A stretch of DNA of 64,000 nt from Hibiscus mutabilis (Eukaryota; Streptophyta; Magnoliopsida; Malvales; Malvaceae), in contig CM033752.1 of assembly GCA_019671005.1 (NCBI GenBank), positions 3,472,001 to 3,536,000 on the forward strand, given 5' to 3'. Below the pieces are notes generated by a model, which was not told the origin of the DNA, searched no databases, and saw nothing but the letters and a program-made list of their open reading frames with translations. A program made the translations under genes and the position numbers. Shown here in pieces: positions 47,841-59,599 of this stretch (position 1 is its first letter; every line of letters begins with the position of its first letter).

Positions 47841-48594
47841 ATGATCGTATGCAGTTTCAGATGGGGAGCAACGGGAGTGTCGTTTATGGTCCCACCTTCT
47901 ACCTTACAACTTTAATAATTTCTCAAGTGGTAATTTTGGAAGCTAGTGTTGGCTCCTTATTGTTTTAGTTGTATTTAAGGTGTTTTCTAAACAAAACATT
48001 AAAAATAATGGTTTGTTAATAAAATATTAAATTAATTGTTTAAAGTAATGAAATATACTTTCATTCTACTTGGGCTCATTTTTAAGTTTTCGATCAGGGT
48101 ACTGAAAATATTTGAGACGATTTTGATCGTATCGTATCTAAAATTATCGAACGCAGAACGAAGAGGGGAGGGAAATAAGGGTTCATGTTTGTGTTACCAA
48201 GTTGGGGTTCGATGGCAAGTGAGCTTTAAGAGATGTGTTTGTTTTTGAGCTAACATTGTGGGCCTTCGTGTGCATGTCTTCATACGCAATACCATGTGAT
48301 CATAATCCTCTCCAACCACATCCTTCTTTTAATGTATTCCACAACCCCCAAATCACCCTTTTTCCATTTTCATTTCTTTCTCTTCCTTTTAATGTAGATT
48401 TAAATTGTGACTATCGATATAATTTTTATTTTTACTCGGAAAATATGATTTTATTTAAATGATTAATCATACAAGCCCAAAATCTAAATTGTGTGCCTTT
48501 CATAGTATCGTGATTACTATGATTGCAGATTTAATTAATAGGGTTAATTGCAATGCATATCAATGGAAGAGAATTTTTTAAGTCTTAAGGAGGT

Positions 48595-48690
48595 TACAAT
48601 GTAGTATTTGTCCGTACATATTCTTAACCCTTTGACAAAGCACACACACCTTGCAGACAAAACGATTTGAATCCGAGCCTTCTAGGATGA
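48595..48690 (-). repeat. Dispersed repeat, copy B (SINE-like)
   Basis: Reverse complement of the block at 5112-5200. On the minus strand it is preceded by GGATTCAAATCG, which resembles a pol III box B (GGTTCGAATCC), supporting a SINE origin. Confidence 0.55.
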
Positions 48691-49613
48691 ACAGCATCCT
48701 CTTCTCCAGCGAAATCACTTGTTGAGTTGAATGGAGGAGAATTTTGAAACCCAATGAAGACCAAAAATACTATATAGGTTCATCTAACTTGTTGAACCAA
48801 AAAGCGAAAGTTGATCATTCTAATATTATGTATTGTCTTTTTATATATAAAATTAGCCTGTCTAACATTGTGTTGAACACAAAAAGTAAAGACTACAACA
48901 TTTTTTTCATTGAATTGGCAACTAATGGTATTAAATAGTGAATCATGCATGCCTAAAACATGAATTGTGAGCGTCGTTAAAAACCTCATTAATCTTAATC
49001 GTAGGAAAAGAGTGTAACACAACTGGGAAGAAAACAATTCTCGCAACTAAAAACAATTAAACCCAACTAAGAAAAACAACCAGGAAGAAAGGTAATTGAT
49101 GATAAGCATGTGAACTAAGACCCATAACTACCTAACATTTTGCAATAATATTGTTTTGTTTGATCCAAAACATTGTTTGTTGTTTTTGGAAAGATGTTTA
49201 TAAATTTAGTATGTCATTTTTATAAGGTTAAATATTTGATATTGTATAAAATAAAGTTTACATGACTCTGTATATTTGGACTATATAATCTTAAAGTATG
49301 AATCCTAAAACATGAAATCCTAAACTTTAAACCTTTAATTTTAAACTCTCATATCTAAATAGTACACGAGACGTTGAAATTAACAGTGTTGTGTAACACA
49401 ATCTATATATCAAACAATTTTCCTTTTTTATAATTAATTAATCAGTGAATGAAATTTTAGCAACCAATCAAAAACACTAAGCCTACCCCCCTCAAATAAT
49501 TATTAATATTTTTCTTCTTTGTTTGGGACACAACTACGTGAGTGTTGGCAACCCTTGTTTTCCTCTTCCTACAAATTTCCGAACCCTAAACCACGTGACT
49601 CTCCTCTGGCACA

Positions 49614-49638
49614 CACGACACGACACGACACGACACGC
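49614..49638 (+). repeat. (ACACG)n microsatellite
   Basis: Five perfect pentanucleotide steps. Confidence 0.9.
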
Positions 49639-50510
49639 AGCATGTCTTAGCTTAGTACAATATGTTTTTTTAATGTTATAAGGATGCAAATGTATTTTTT
49701 TCTAAACCAAACACGCATGGATCTGAAAATTTCCATGATTTTGCCTCAACATTGTCACGTGTCACTAGCAAAATAAAATAAAGAAAATTTATATTTCCCC
49801 CTCTTCTCTACTGGACCCCTTTCTCAGTTCTCTCTTGTTCTCAGTTTCTCTGGATCTTATTACTCCAACATCTACACATCTGATTAGGTTTTTTTTCTAA
49901 CCACAAACAACCCATCAAGTTATTGAATCAAACATCATACTAGGTTCTTTATGTGTGATTATATGAATTAATTGGATTAAACTCTAACTTACGCGCAACC
50001 TTTTAATTGTATCTCATATATTCGTTTTATGATTTATATTCAAGTTCATGATTACTCTATCTCCTCCTAATAATGTCGCTTTCAATGGTTAAACTTATAT
50101 TCTCTTCTTGATAGTGTAATGTCATCTTCAAAATTCAAACCATGATATTTTATGTTACCGGATACCACCAAATGGCATTGTATTGTTTATACCACCGCGT
50201 CGTTAACTGTTAACGATATGATGATGTGACAATGATGTGGGTTGTAGATTCTGTTATGTGATGTTGTGACAATGACATGGCATGACCACATGTGACACGA
50301 ACTATAAATTATGTTATGTGATGTTGTGACGATGACGTGACATGATCACGTGGCATTTTATATTTATTTAATATCTTCCGATCAGATAATGACATTTATT
50401 TTTTTATTGGAAGAAAATTGATGAAAATTTTTACACCTAAGAGGATATAAACCAAGGTCTCAAGCATGAAAGTGTTGTGTATAGCCACAAAGCCAAGCAC
50501 ATAAGTTGTT

Positions 50511-50690
50511 CACTACAACAAAACAGGCTTTTACGGCATTTAAGCGTTGCTAAAAAACGATGCAAGATATGGAGCTATATCAAACGCTGCAATAGTTAAC
50601 GGCGTTTGTGAACAGAAAATGCCATAAAAAGTCGAGTTATATAGCGACGTTGGTGAACAAAAACGCCGTTAAAGACAATCAATAGCACCA
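50511..50690 (+). mobile_element. CACTA-type transposon end, fragment
   Basis: CACTACAACAAAACAGG is a typical CACTA terminus. It is followed by subterminal motifs in both orientations (TTAACGGCGTTT, AACGCCGTTAAAG). It sits exactly where the left arm of the larger palindrome is interrupted. I found no matching GTTGTAGTG end, so the element is truncated or rearranged. Confidence 0.6.
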
Positions 50691-51195
50691 CACATCCCCA
50701 AACTATGACCCTCATTTTAAATTGGTTCTTAAACTTTTGAAAGTTGCAATTTCATCCTCAAATGATGGCTCCCATTCTAAATTGGTCCTTAAACTTTTGA
50801 ACATTCCAAATTCATCCCAAAAATATGTAACTCATTTTAAATTAGTCCACAAATTTATGAATGTTCCAATTTCATCCTCAAATTATCATGTATACCGCAT
50901 CACATTATTACATAATACACACAAGTGTTTACATGGCAATTAACAGTTTTTAAATGGTTTCATTCATTGACATGTAATATGATTAGCATATACTGATAAT
51001 TTGGGGATGAAATTAGAATGTTCAAAAGTTTGGGGGACCAATTTAGAATGAGAGTCATAGTTTGGGGATAAATTGGAATGTTCAAAAGTTTGGGGCCAAT
51101 TTAGAATTAGATCATAGTTTGAGGGTGAAATTAGAATGTTCAAAAGTTTGGGGACTAATTTAAAATGAGAATCATAGTTTAAGGACATGCGGTGT
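50691..51195. repeat. Inverted-repeat cassette of three units per arm
   Basis: The left arm (50691-50893) carries three units of about 65-75 bases built on CCAAACTATGACCCTCATTTT-like and CTTAAACTTTTGAACATTCC-like phrases. The right arm (50988-51195) carries the reverse complement, also three units. About 95 bases lie between. Ends CACCACACATCCCC and GGACATGCGGTG are imperfect inverted repeats. Coding frames within are by-products of the repeats. Confidence 0.8.
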
Positions 51196-51559
51196 AATAA
51201 ACTCAAAGTTAAGCTATAATCGGTGGAAAATTAAGTAAAATAATTATGCCTTTCAAGGGGTTTAAACCTCAATCTTTAGTACGGGACTTATAATGCTTAT
51301 CCATCAAGCCTAATACAATTTTTGTAAATATATTGACAAAACTTTTATTTAGTTAATCTTTTCTTGAAATTAATTTTATAAAAAATTAATTATAATATTT
51401 ATTTAATTATTTAATTCTAATGTATATTTAGATATGCTATTTATAATATATATTTATATAACTATCTTCTTTCCCTTGCTTTCATTTTAATTATAATATA
51501 TAATTAAATATAAGAAAAACTTCAATACATAGGTCGTGTAAACTTTAGTTTATACTAGT

Positions 51560-51735
51560 TTTTTTAGTTTTAGTGGTTACAGATGTAGTTTAGGATTTAA
51601 AGTTTAGGGTTTTAGATTTTAGGGTTTAGAATTTAATGTTAGTATTTAGAAATTATGGTATATGGTTTAAGGTTTAGGGTTTAGATTTTTAGAGTTAGGG
51701 TTATGAATTTAGAATTTTGAATTTAAAATATAAAT
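51560..51735 (+). repeat. Degenerate telomere-like TTTAGGG repeats
   Basis: Repeated GGTTTAGGGTTTTAG-type steps mixed with TTTAGAATTTA. Only a few exact TTTAGGG heptamers are present. Such degenerate runs are common in plant AT-rich DNA. Confidence 0.5.
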
Positions 51736-52854
51736 ATATAAGCTTGTGTAAAATTAGTTTTATTCAACTTGTATATCAAAATTTTACCCATTAAATATAT
51801 ACATATATTTTATTTAATATATTTATACAATATAATATATATTTATATAAATATATATTATAATTAATATTTTTTATAAAATAAATAAATTTAATTTCAA
51901 TAAAATATCGACTAAATAAAAGTTTTATCAATATATTTACAAAACTTATCTGAGGCTTGTAAGCATTATATCTATTATACTCAAGATTCGTGCTCAAATT
52001 CTTCCGCAAGAAAACTTATTTTCCTTAATTTTTCTTCAGCTATAGCTTAAGTTAAGAAAAACAATTCCCAAGATCCTAACAACTTATGTGTTTGTCTTGG
52101 TAGTTATGGATTACACTCTTTATGTGTGAGACCAGGTTTAAGTCCCGTATGGGGTAAAATTTAAATCTTCTTTCAATAAAATATGACACGTATTATTATC
52201 TGATTGGATAAAAAACTTTCCAGAAAGATGGTGACACATGTCTTCAGTTAATTGAAAGATACTAAATAATTACAAAAAATGTCATGCGGTCATGTTACAT
52301 CATCACATAACAGAATTCACTGTCCATGTTAAAGTTTAATATTAAAATTGGCCAAATTATAAGTTCGGTAGTATCTAGTCTAGCGTACCCTAGATATTTG
52401 TTAAGCATATAAATAAAAATCAAAAAAATTTCATCAAATTTCTTCCAATAAGAGATGATATATGTCATCGTCTGATTAAAAAATATTAAATAATTATAAA
52501 TATGACACATGGTCATGCCACATCATCGCATAACAAATTTACCGTCCACATCATCACTCCGTTAACAGTTAACGATGGAGTGATATAATTGAACCTAAAA
52601 CTAAAATTTAATTTTAAAATTGACCAAATAAAAAGTTCGACAGTATTTAGTGTAATTTTCTCTTTTTTTTTTATAAAAAACGTTTACTGCAGTTGAATTT
52701 TGAATCCTAGATATATGTTAAGCGTATAAAAAAATCGAAATTTGTACTGAGTGGTCCAAGTGGAAAGAGGATGTTATTCTTAAGGGACAAAAATCTTCCG
52801 TCCCTTTATAGAGCCCCTTATTGTGCCCCAATACTAAGAAATTAAATTCTAAGC

Positions 52855-52980
52855 CATCATCCTAAATTCTAAATTCTAAAATTTAAACCCTAAACCCTAA
52901 AAATGCATTCTACATTCAATACTATAAACCCTAACCCCAAGCTATAACCAAAAACCCTAAACTTAAACCCTAAACCTAAT
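52855..52980 (-). repeat. Degenerate telomere-like CCCTAAA repeats
   Basis: At least five CCCTAAA units, several interrupted, in the opposite orientation to the TTTAGGG-like block at 51560-51735. Confidence 0.6.
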
Positions 52981-53152
52981 TTTGTTTTGTCTTCTTCAAC
53001 TTTCTAATGAAAATTATGGATGTGTTTTTCTTCCTCTTGTAGCACGTTTTCTATGCTCTTGTAGTGTGATTTCTCTTTTTTTAGGGTTGAATTTAGCGTC
53101 GCCTCTTCAATTGGCGTTTATTTGGTTATCTTGTTCTACCCCCAATTTGAAC

Positions 53153-55272
53153 TGTAACAACGGCCCCGCGCCGCGACGGGTGTTGGACGCGTTTTTACGA
53201 AAATTACTTTGTTTTGAATGGATTCGCCACCAAGCCTTTTTTAATTTGGGTGCAATTGGATCACCTGAAAACTCGGTTATTTTAATAAAACATGTTTTTG
53301 TCATTTTATTAAAACACCGAGTTTTGGTCTGCTAAACCAGGAAAATTGGTTCGGGAGTTAGTTACGCGTGGGGAAGGGTGAGCACCCCCACAACGCCCAA
53401 AATTGGTACCTGGTCGATTATTTATTGTCTAAACGAGGGAAATTAAGAATTCAAATTTAATTTAAAATTTGAGATCCCATTTAAATATTTAAAAAAAATA
53501 TATTTTTGTATGAAAGAAATCTACACCCCTACACTCAGGGCATAATTTCCATTATATTCCCGAATGAAAGGAATCTGGTTTGAAAATTATAGTTTAGGAT
53601 TAAAAAAATTATATTTCGCGATAGAGATGAACAGAAAGCGAAACCTCTTACGTTCGAGATACGTTTTTCACGATAACCACTAAAAATCATTTTTGAAATT
53701 TAATTAAGATACATGTGGGGTGTATAAGAATATATATTAGGTCGTGAATATTATATAAGTAATAATATTAATAATAATAGTAATAGTAATGTACAAAAAG
53801 GAAAATTTTACAAATAAGATAAAAAACTATACATTATACACATAATGTGTAGTAAATACCAATTTAATATACATTTGATATAACACTATATACATAATAA
53901 TATATTATACATACTACATAAGTATACTATGCACTAATATATATATAATATACTTATATATGTAATAATGATATATAAATATAATAATAATAATAATAAT
54001 ATACATAATATAATAATATATACATATATAAATATAAAATACATTATATATACTAAAATAAAATATATGTATATATATACATATAATAATAATAACAACA
54101 ATAATAATAATATAAAAAAATAGAAACAATGGCAAAAAAACAAAGAAATACAAAATAAAAGGCAAAATTATAAAGAATACGAAGCTGAGGGAACATGGGC
54201 GTAATTTCTCCTTTGAAATCGGATGAAAATTGAATCTGGTGGCTAAATTGCAAAAACAATTGAAAATCATAGAGACATGAGGAGTGATTATACCTTGCAG
54301 CAGACCAGTAACATAAATATGCTTGGGGCGAAGGGGTTTACTGTGCAATTTTACCATTTTCTATACTAAGTATATAAGTTAAATAAATAGAGAAAAAAAC
54401 AGATTATATCATTTCAAACATTCAAACAAAAAGAGCTCTCTTTTTCTCTCCTGCCCAGCCACCGGTGTTGGGGTCGCCGTCTGTCGCGCTGCCGTAAACC
54501 GGCGGTCGTCGGCGATTGTTGCCGCCGCCGACAGCGGTCAAAAAAGCAAAAGGTCACGTCTTTCTGGTACTTTTTGATATCCCATATTCAAATCCGACCT
54601 CAAATTTTCACAAAAAGCCCCTATATGCGTAGATCTATCTATGAAAGCAAGGTATGCTTTTTTTGCCTTTTCGGACATTTATTTTTTTGTGTTGTTTGAT
54701 TTGAACGATGAGGCTACTGAAAAAAATCTTTCTATGTTTTTTTGTTTCAAAACTTCTATCTTTTTCATTACATTCAAACCGCTCAAAATTCTTCCTTGCA
54801 TATTCGAATCCCCTTTTTTCACATTCGAAAACTCTCTGTAATATTTTTCCTCCTCATTAAAATCGTTCATTATGGTTTTTTATAACCCGAAATACATTAA
54901 AATATTACATGCATATCTGAAATTTCCTTTTGATTTGTGCAGGTTTAAGAGACGGCTTTAGGAAGTGAAGGGTGACGAAGCAATGGCAGGTCGGTGGTGT
55001 GATGCGTGCAGAGAATTTATATCTGGGTTTATTATATTTTTTAGGGTTTTTTTGGGTTGTTGGCAGCTAGGGTGAACGGCGGCAGCTTGCGGCTTGAGTG
55101 GCGACGGCGGCTAGGTTACATAGTATAGCAGCTAGGGTTTTTAGGTTTAGCTTAAGTGGGTTATTAGGTTAAATCTGGCGATGGGCCGGTTTTTTAGTGT
55201 ATTTGGTTTTTATTTGGGTTGTATAACATATGTGTAATGGGCTTTAAGGCCTAGACTAAACCGGTAATTACA
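53153..55272 (-). mobile_element. 3' LTR of a minus-strand Ogre/Tat-type element
   Basis: On the minus strand it starts TGTAATTACC at 55272, right after a polypurine tract, and ends GTTGTTACA at 53153, about 2.1 kb. Its 3' part matches the Ogre LTR in layout and sequence: the minus strand of 53340-53415 reads like 29221-29300 (GGTACCAATTTTGGGCG, GTGGGGGTGCT, TTCCCCA), and GGTGGCGAATCC follows at the equivalent place. A very AT-rich tract (53890-54115) sits inside. The outer flank is TGAAC, but its partner is not in the window. Confidence 0.75.
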
Positions 55273-55289
55273 GTTGCCCCTCCTTGCTC
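55273..55289 (-). other. Polypurine tract of the minus-strand element
   Basis: On the minus strand GAGCAAGGAGGGGCAAC abuts the LTR start TGTAATTACC. It closely resembles the tract of the plus-strand Ogre element. Confidence 0.8.
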
Positions 55290-58200
55290 ATTGTTGTGTA
55301 ATGGCAATATAGAAAAGATCAAAAAGAACCAGTTCTGTCTGGCCTGGTTTGGGTTTTTTTCTGGCCACCGCTTCTTCTTTAGGCTTCGCTTGATCTTCTC
55401 GGCCGCTCTTGTAAGCAAAAATATTCAAAATGGAGGATTCGTTGGGGAAGACAAAACTAAAGGTGATCCATTGGGGGAGACCGTTCGGCTTGCTACGACG
55501 ACGCAATGCCTGGAGAAAATTTGACCTAACTGCAACACTGACGGAGAGGTAAGGTCTACAAAACTTGATCTAGTTGCAACTCTGATGAAGACACAGGATC
55601 GAACGAAGAAGGGTTGGCCCAGCTACAATATCGTCGAGGAGGCAGGACCAGAAATCAGCAAGTTTTGATCTAGAGCTAGCTCATAGATCTCTTTTGCATT
55701 TTTTCCAAATGTACAGGGATCAACGGATTTGAGTTGCCTTTACCAGTAGCTGTTTGCTCCAGGCTAGTTGTACTATTCCCCTAGGTACAATCAGTTTATA
55801 CCAATCATGAAACTGGATTTTTTCGAAGGATTTATTTTTCTTCGACCATTCGTGAAAATATATTTCGATGAATATTTGAATTGTCCATTATCTTAAACTT
55901 TACCGTGTTTACGCATGTTGTGCCAACATTTATGTTGGACTTGTCAAAATGACTTTGATCCATCTACAACATTGGCGACGTGGCGTGATCTAGAGAAGGA
56001 GGTTCTAGTTTTTTTCTTAGGTTTTTTATTTTTTCGTGTTTTTTTTTTTTGCTTTTTTATTTTTTTGCCCTTTTTTTGCTTCTTTGTTTTATTTTGTTTT
56101 GTTTTGTTTTTCTTTGCTTTTGTTTGTTTTGTTTTTTTTTTGCAAATTCAGGGAGATGAAATTATTGTCGTGCTCATTCCGCTACAAGCTTAGGGAGATG
56201 AAACTGCTGACGTGCTCATTTCGCTGCCACTTCAGGGAGATGAACTTGTTGGTGTACCCATTCCACTGCCAGTTCAGGGAGATGAGACGGTTGAGAGGTC
56301 CATTTTGTTGCCATTTTAGGGAGATGGACTTGTTGGTGTACCCATTCCGCTGCCACTTCAGGGAGATGAGACGGTTGAGGTGCCCATTCTACTACCACTT
56401 CAGAGAGATGAGATGGTTGAGGTGTCCATTCTACTACCACTTCAGAGAGATGAACTTGTTGAGGTGCTCATTTCGCTGTAAACTCGGGGAGATAAAATTG
56501 TTGTCGCGCTCATTCCGCAACAAGCTTAGGGAGATAAATTTGCTGTCGCGCTCATTCTGCTGCAAGCTCAGGGAGATAAAACTGCTGACGTGCTCATTCC
56601 ACTGCCACTTCAGGGAGATGAACTTTTGGTTTACCTATTCCGCTGCCACTTCAGAGAGATGAAACGGTTGAGAGGTCCATTTCGCTGCCACTTCAGGGAT
56701 ATGAACTTGTTGGTGTACCCATTTCGCTGCCACTTCAGGGAGATGAGACGGTTGAGGCGTCCATTCTACTGCCACTTCAGAGAGATAAACTTGTTGGTGT
56801 ACCCATTCCGCTGCCACTTCAAGGAGATGAGACGGTTGAGGCGTCCATTCTACTGCCACTTCAAAGAGATAAACTTGTTGGTGTACCTATTCCGCTGTCA
56901 CTTCAAGGAGATGAGACGGTTAAGGTGTCCATTCTACTGCCGCGTCAGATAGATGAACTTGTTGGTGTACCCATTCTGCTGCCACTTCAGGGAGATGAGA
57001 CGATTGAGGCGTCCATTCTACTGCCACTTCAGAGAGATGAACTTGTTGTCGCGCTCATTCCGCCGCAAACTCAGAGAGATAAAATTGTTGTTGTGTACGA
57101 TCTATTCCACTATTTTTTTGAGAGACGATCTGTAAAAGATTAGTGATCCGCTTCACCATGTTACGGGTGAGATAAGACCTGTAAAAGTTAAGAGAGTGGT
57201 TGGTCAAAGTGAGCTACAAATTAACTGGTTTATTTTAAAACTATAAAGCTAAAAAGTTTGATATGAATATTCTATTTGATTGATTCACTCCTTCGTGTCA
57301 AGGACGTTGGATCTTATTAATGTTTGCCTATTTCTTCTTGGTTGAAGGCGCCAGACAATATTTGCCCCATTTCTTCATGTCAAGGATATTGGAATTTATC
57401 AACGACGATGATCTATTTTTTCGTGTTTGAGAATGTCTGACCTGTAAATCTTTGGTCTTTTAAGAAATGATCAAGTACTTGATGATGCAGCGACGCATAT
57501 GTTTTCCTGATGGAGTAGTTGTAGAAGTTTTCTCTTTTTGGCTCAACTTCTCTTCAGATTCGACTCTTGTTCAAAGTTCACTCCGACAAACGTTTGCCCC
57601 CCTCAAATTACGTTGTTCTCATTCTTTTTTGAATTTAAACTTTCGAGCTGAATGACCTTTTGGCATCACCTATTTTCTTCTTCTAGAGGGGGATTAACTT
57701 ACGACACCACCGTTAGAGATGCAAAATCTAGATTAAATTGGCCCATCACCATTGACGGAGGTGATATTGAGACAAAGTTGATTTCGCTACTTTATAGCGA
57801 GGAAGTCGTGATCTAAAAACAAAATGAATCATTAGTTAGTAACCTGCTAAAAAAATTTATCATTGTTATCTGGATGTTTGAGCTTTTTGCGTATCCGGCC
57901 TCTTTTAGGGCTAAAGGTTGGTCATCATGTTGTTGCCCTCATAGTTGAGGTCTTGTAGTCTTCTTTCCTGGACCTGTTTACATGTATGAGAAAACATAAA
58001 TGTATTTAGTATGAATGCGTATCTATGCCTAAATGTATGTGTTTAGTCTAAATGCATGATAAATTTTAGTTGAATGATGCGCGTGACACGATTCTAGCTT
58101 AAACATGCCTAATGAATGCATGAATGATTTTAGCATGAATGCAAAATGCTATTCAAGAATGATTTTTAATCTCGAGATCGACTTGAGCATCTGTATTCAT

Positions 58201-58762
58201 TCTTAAACTGGCATCCTCGACTGCTCAAACTCTGTTTGAGTCACTGGGCCCTCTCATTTTCTTTTTCAGGTCTGATCAGATTGCAAGAAAACTATTTGCC
58301 CCATATTCTGTCTAGGTAGTATCTATTTCCTCTTGAGTCATTTACCCCTAAAAATCTCCTTTTTCAATCAAGACTGCCTTTGGTCCCTGTATTTTTAAGA
58401 ATCTTTCAAAAGCAATGTAGAGAGATCTTCTCATATTTGTTAGCTTATTAGTCGTCATGTGAATGTATAATACTTGTGTAAACAAAGACCTAAGATGGAA
58501 AAAAGAATTTATTGAGAGTAAAGTTCATGACATTTAAGTGGCTAACATCGAAAGAGAATAAAGCAAAAAGACAAAATTAGGTGCCCCAGACATCAAGCAG
58601 ACGAGCTTTGATGAACCAGCTTACTGAGAACCCTCATATGTCTAGGAGACCTTGAGTGCTTTGTCGATACCTCCGCAAGCATAATCTATTTCCCTTCATG
58701 GGGTTTTGAAAAGAGCTGATCATTTCATGCCTTTGCCTTCTTTTTGAGATGCCCCATTTTCC
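55290..58762 (-). other. 3' UTR of the minus-strand element
   Basis: About 3.5 kb without a supported coding frame, bounded by the integrase end and the polypurine tract. It contains a T-rich tract (56038-56145) and a 42-bp minisatellite. The length is in the range of Ogre 3' UTRs. Confidence 0.6.
56150..57085 (-). repeat. 42-bp minisatellite in the 3' UTR, about 22 copies
   Basis: The unit carries CAGGGAGATGA and CATTCYRCTGC phrases at a 42-base spacing (56231, 56273, 56315 and onward). Several variants are interleaved, such as ...AACTTGTTGG..., ...GACGGTTGAGG... and ...AAATTGTTGTCG.... Because 42 is divisible by three, several frames on both strands stay open, giving repetitive 14-residue pseudo-proteins that should not be annotated. 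Confidence 0.92.
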
Positions 58763-59599
58763 AGCAAAATAATATTTGGCCGAATTTGAGTTCATAGGGC
58801 TAAGCAAATTTTTACCATCCATTTTGGCCAAAATCCAGGCTCTACCAAAAAGGCTTTTTTCACAACATATGCGCCTTCCTAATTCAGCATCATTTCCCCT
58901 ACGAATCTTTTTGAATCAGCAGAATTTTTTCAGCACTAGGTCCCCTCCTGTATCATTCTTTTTGGTACATTTGACTATGCCGAAAAGCAAGTTGGTCATG
59001 TCTGGTTTGAATTCATTCTGCTCCATCCAGTCTCAATTCTGACAAAATTCTGAGAGAAGGAATCTATACCTCGATGGGTAGTACCACCTTCATCGCATTA
59101 ACCAGGAAAAAAAGGTAACCCAGTGGGGGTTATGAACGATATGCGATAAGCATGTAGAGTAAATAAAAGTTTCTCATGCCAATCTTTAGAAGTTTCTATC
59201 ATCTTTGCAACAATCTTCTTAATATTCTCGTTGGCTGCTTCTACTGCTCCATTCATCTGCGGACGGTATGGTGAGGAATTGTGATGTCATATCTTGAACT
59301 GTTTACACACTTCTTCTATGGTCTTATTGTTCAAATTCAATGCATGATCGGATATGATATTTTGGCATCCTATACCGATATATGATTATTTTCAAGAATC
59401 TGCACACTGTCAATTTGGTGATATTAGTGTAAGTGGTTACTTCTTCCCACTTGGTGAAGTAATTAATGCCCATAAAGATAAATTTATGTCCATTGGAATC
59501 CTTCAGTGATATGGGCCCGATGACATCTGTGCCCCATACCATGAGGTGTTCATGACATGTAGTGCTTGATCTTGTCAAAAGCTTCCTGGCATTCATCAT
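58763..59599 (-). pseudogene. Integrase fragment of the minus-strand Ogre/Tat-type element
   Basis: Starts inside the catalytic core (Trp-Gly-Thr-Asp-Val-Ile-Gly, with the first Asp codon at 59527-59525). It continues through Phe-Thr-Lys-Trp and reaches Asn-Gly-Ala-Val-Glu-Ala-Ala, whose Glu codon is at 59241-59239. It ends with a Lys-Met-Asp-Gly step and Ala-Lys-Tyr-Tyr-Phe at 58763. The N-terminal zinc module is missing and several frames are needed to follow it. The order and motifs match the integrase at 38460-39624. Confidence 0.85.

Larger units (their letters stand above)
47841..50149. other. Intergenic DNA, no gene seen
   Basis: AT-rich with no supported frame. It holds the second copy of a dispersed repeat (48595-48685) and a CGACA microsatellite (about 49614-49638). 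A C/T-rich stretch at 49790-49870 looks promoter-leader-like, but no gene follows it. Confidence 0.5.
50150..52600. mobile_element. Long imperfect palindrome, possible Mutator-like or foldback element
   Basis: The left part (50190-50510, then 51205-51430) is the inverted counterpart of the right part (52570-51830). Matched anchors are GTTAACTGTTAACGAT (50208) with GTTAACAGTTAACGAT (52561), CACATAAGTTGTT (50499) with AACAACTTATGTG (52078), and AAGCTATAATCGG with the CTATAGCTTAAG region near 52040. The arms are about 0.7 kb. The left arm is interrupted at 50511-51200 by a CACTA-like end and a second inverted cassette. No transposase is seen, so it is non-autonomous. Confidence 0.6.

Noticed and set aside
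52982..53335. 117-residue plus-strand frame
   Set aside because: It crosses the end of the minus-strand LTR and has no motif.
53914..54357. 147-residue minus-strand frame rich in Ile and Tyr
   Set aside because: Pure AT-rich low complexity inside an LTR.
56036..57143. Several long repetitive frames on both strands
   Set aside because: They arise because the 42-bp minisatellite period is divisible by three.
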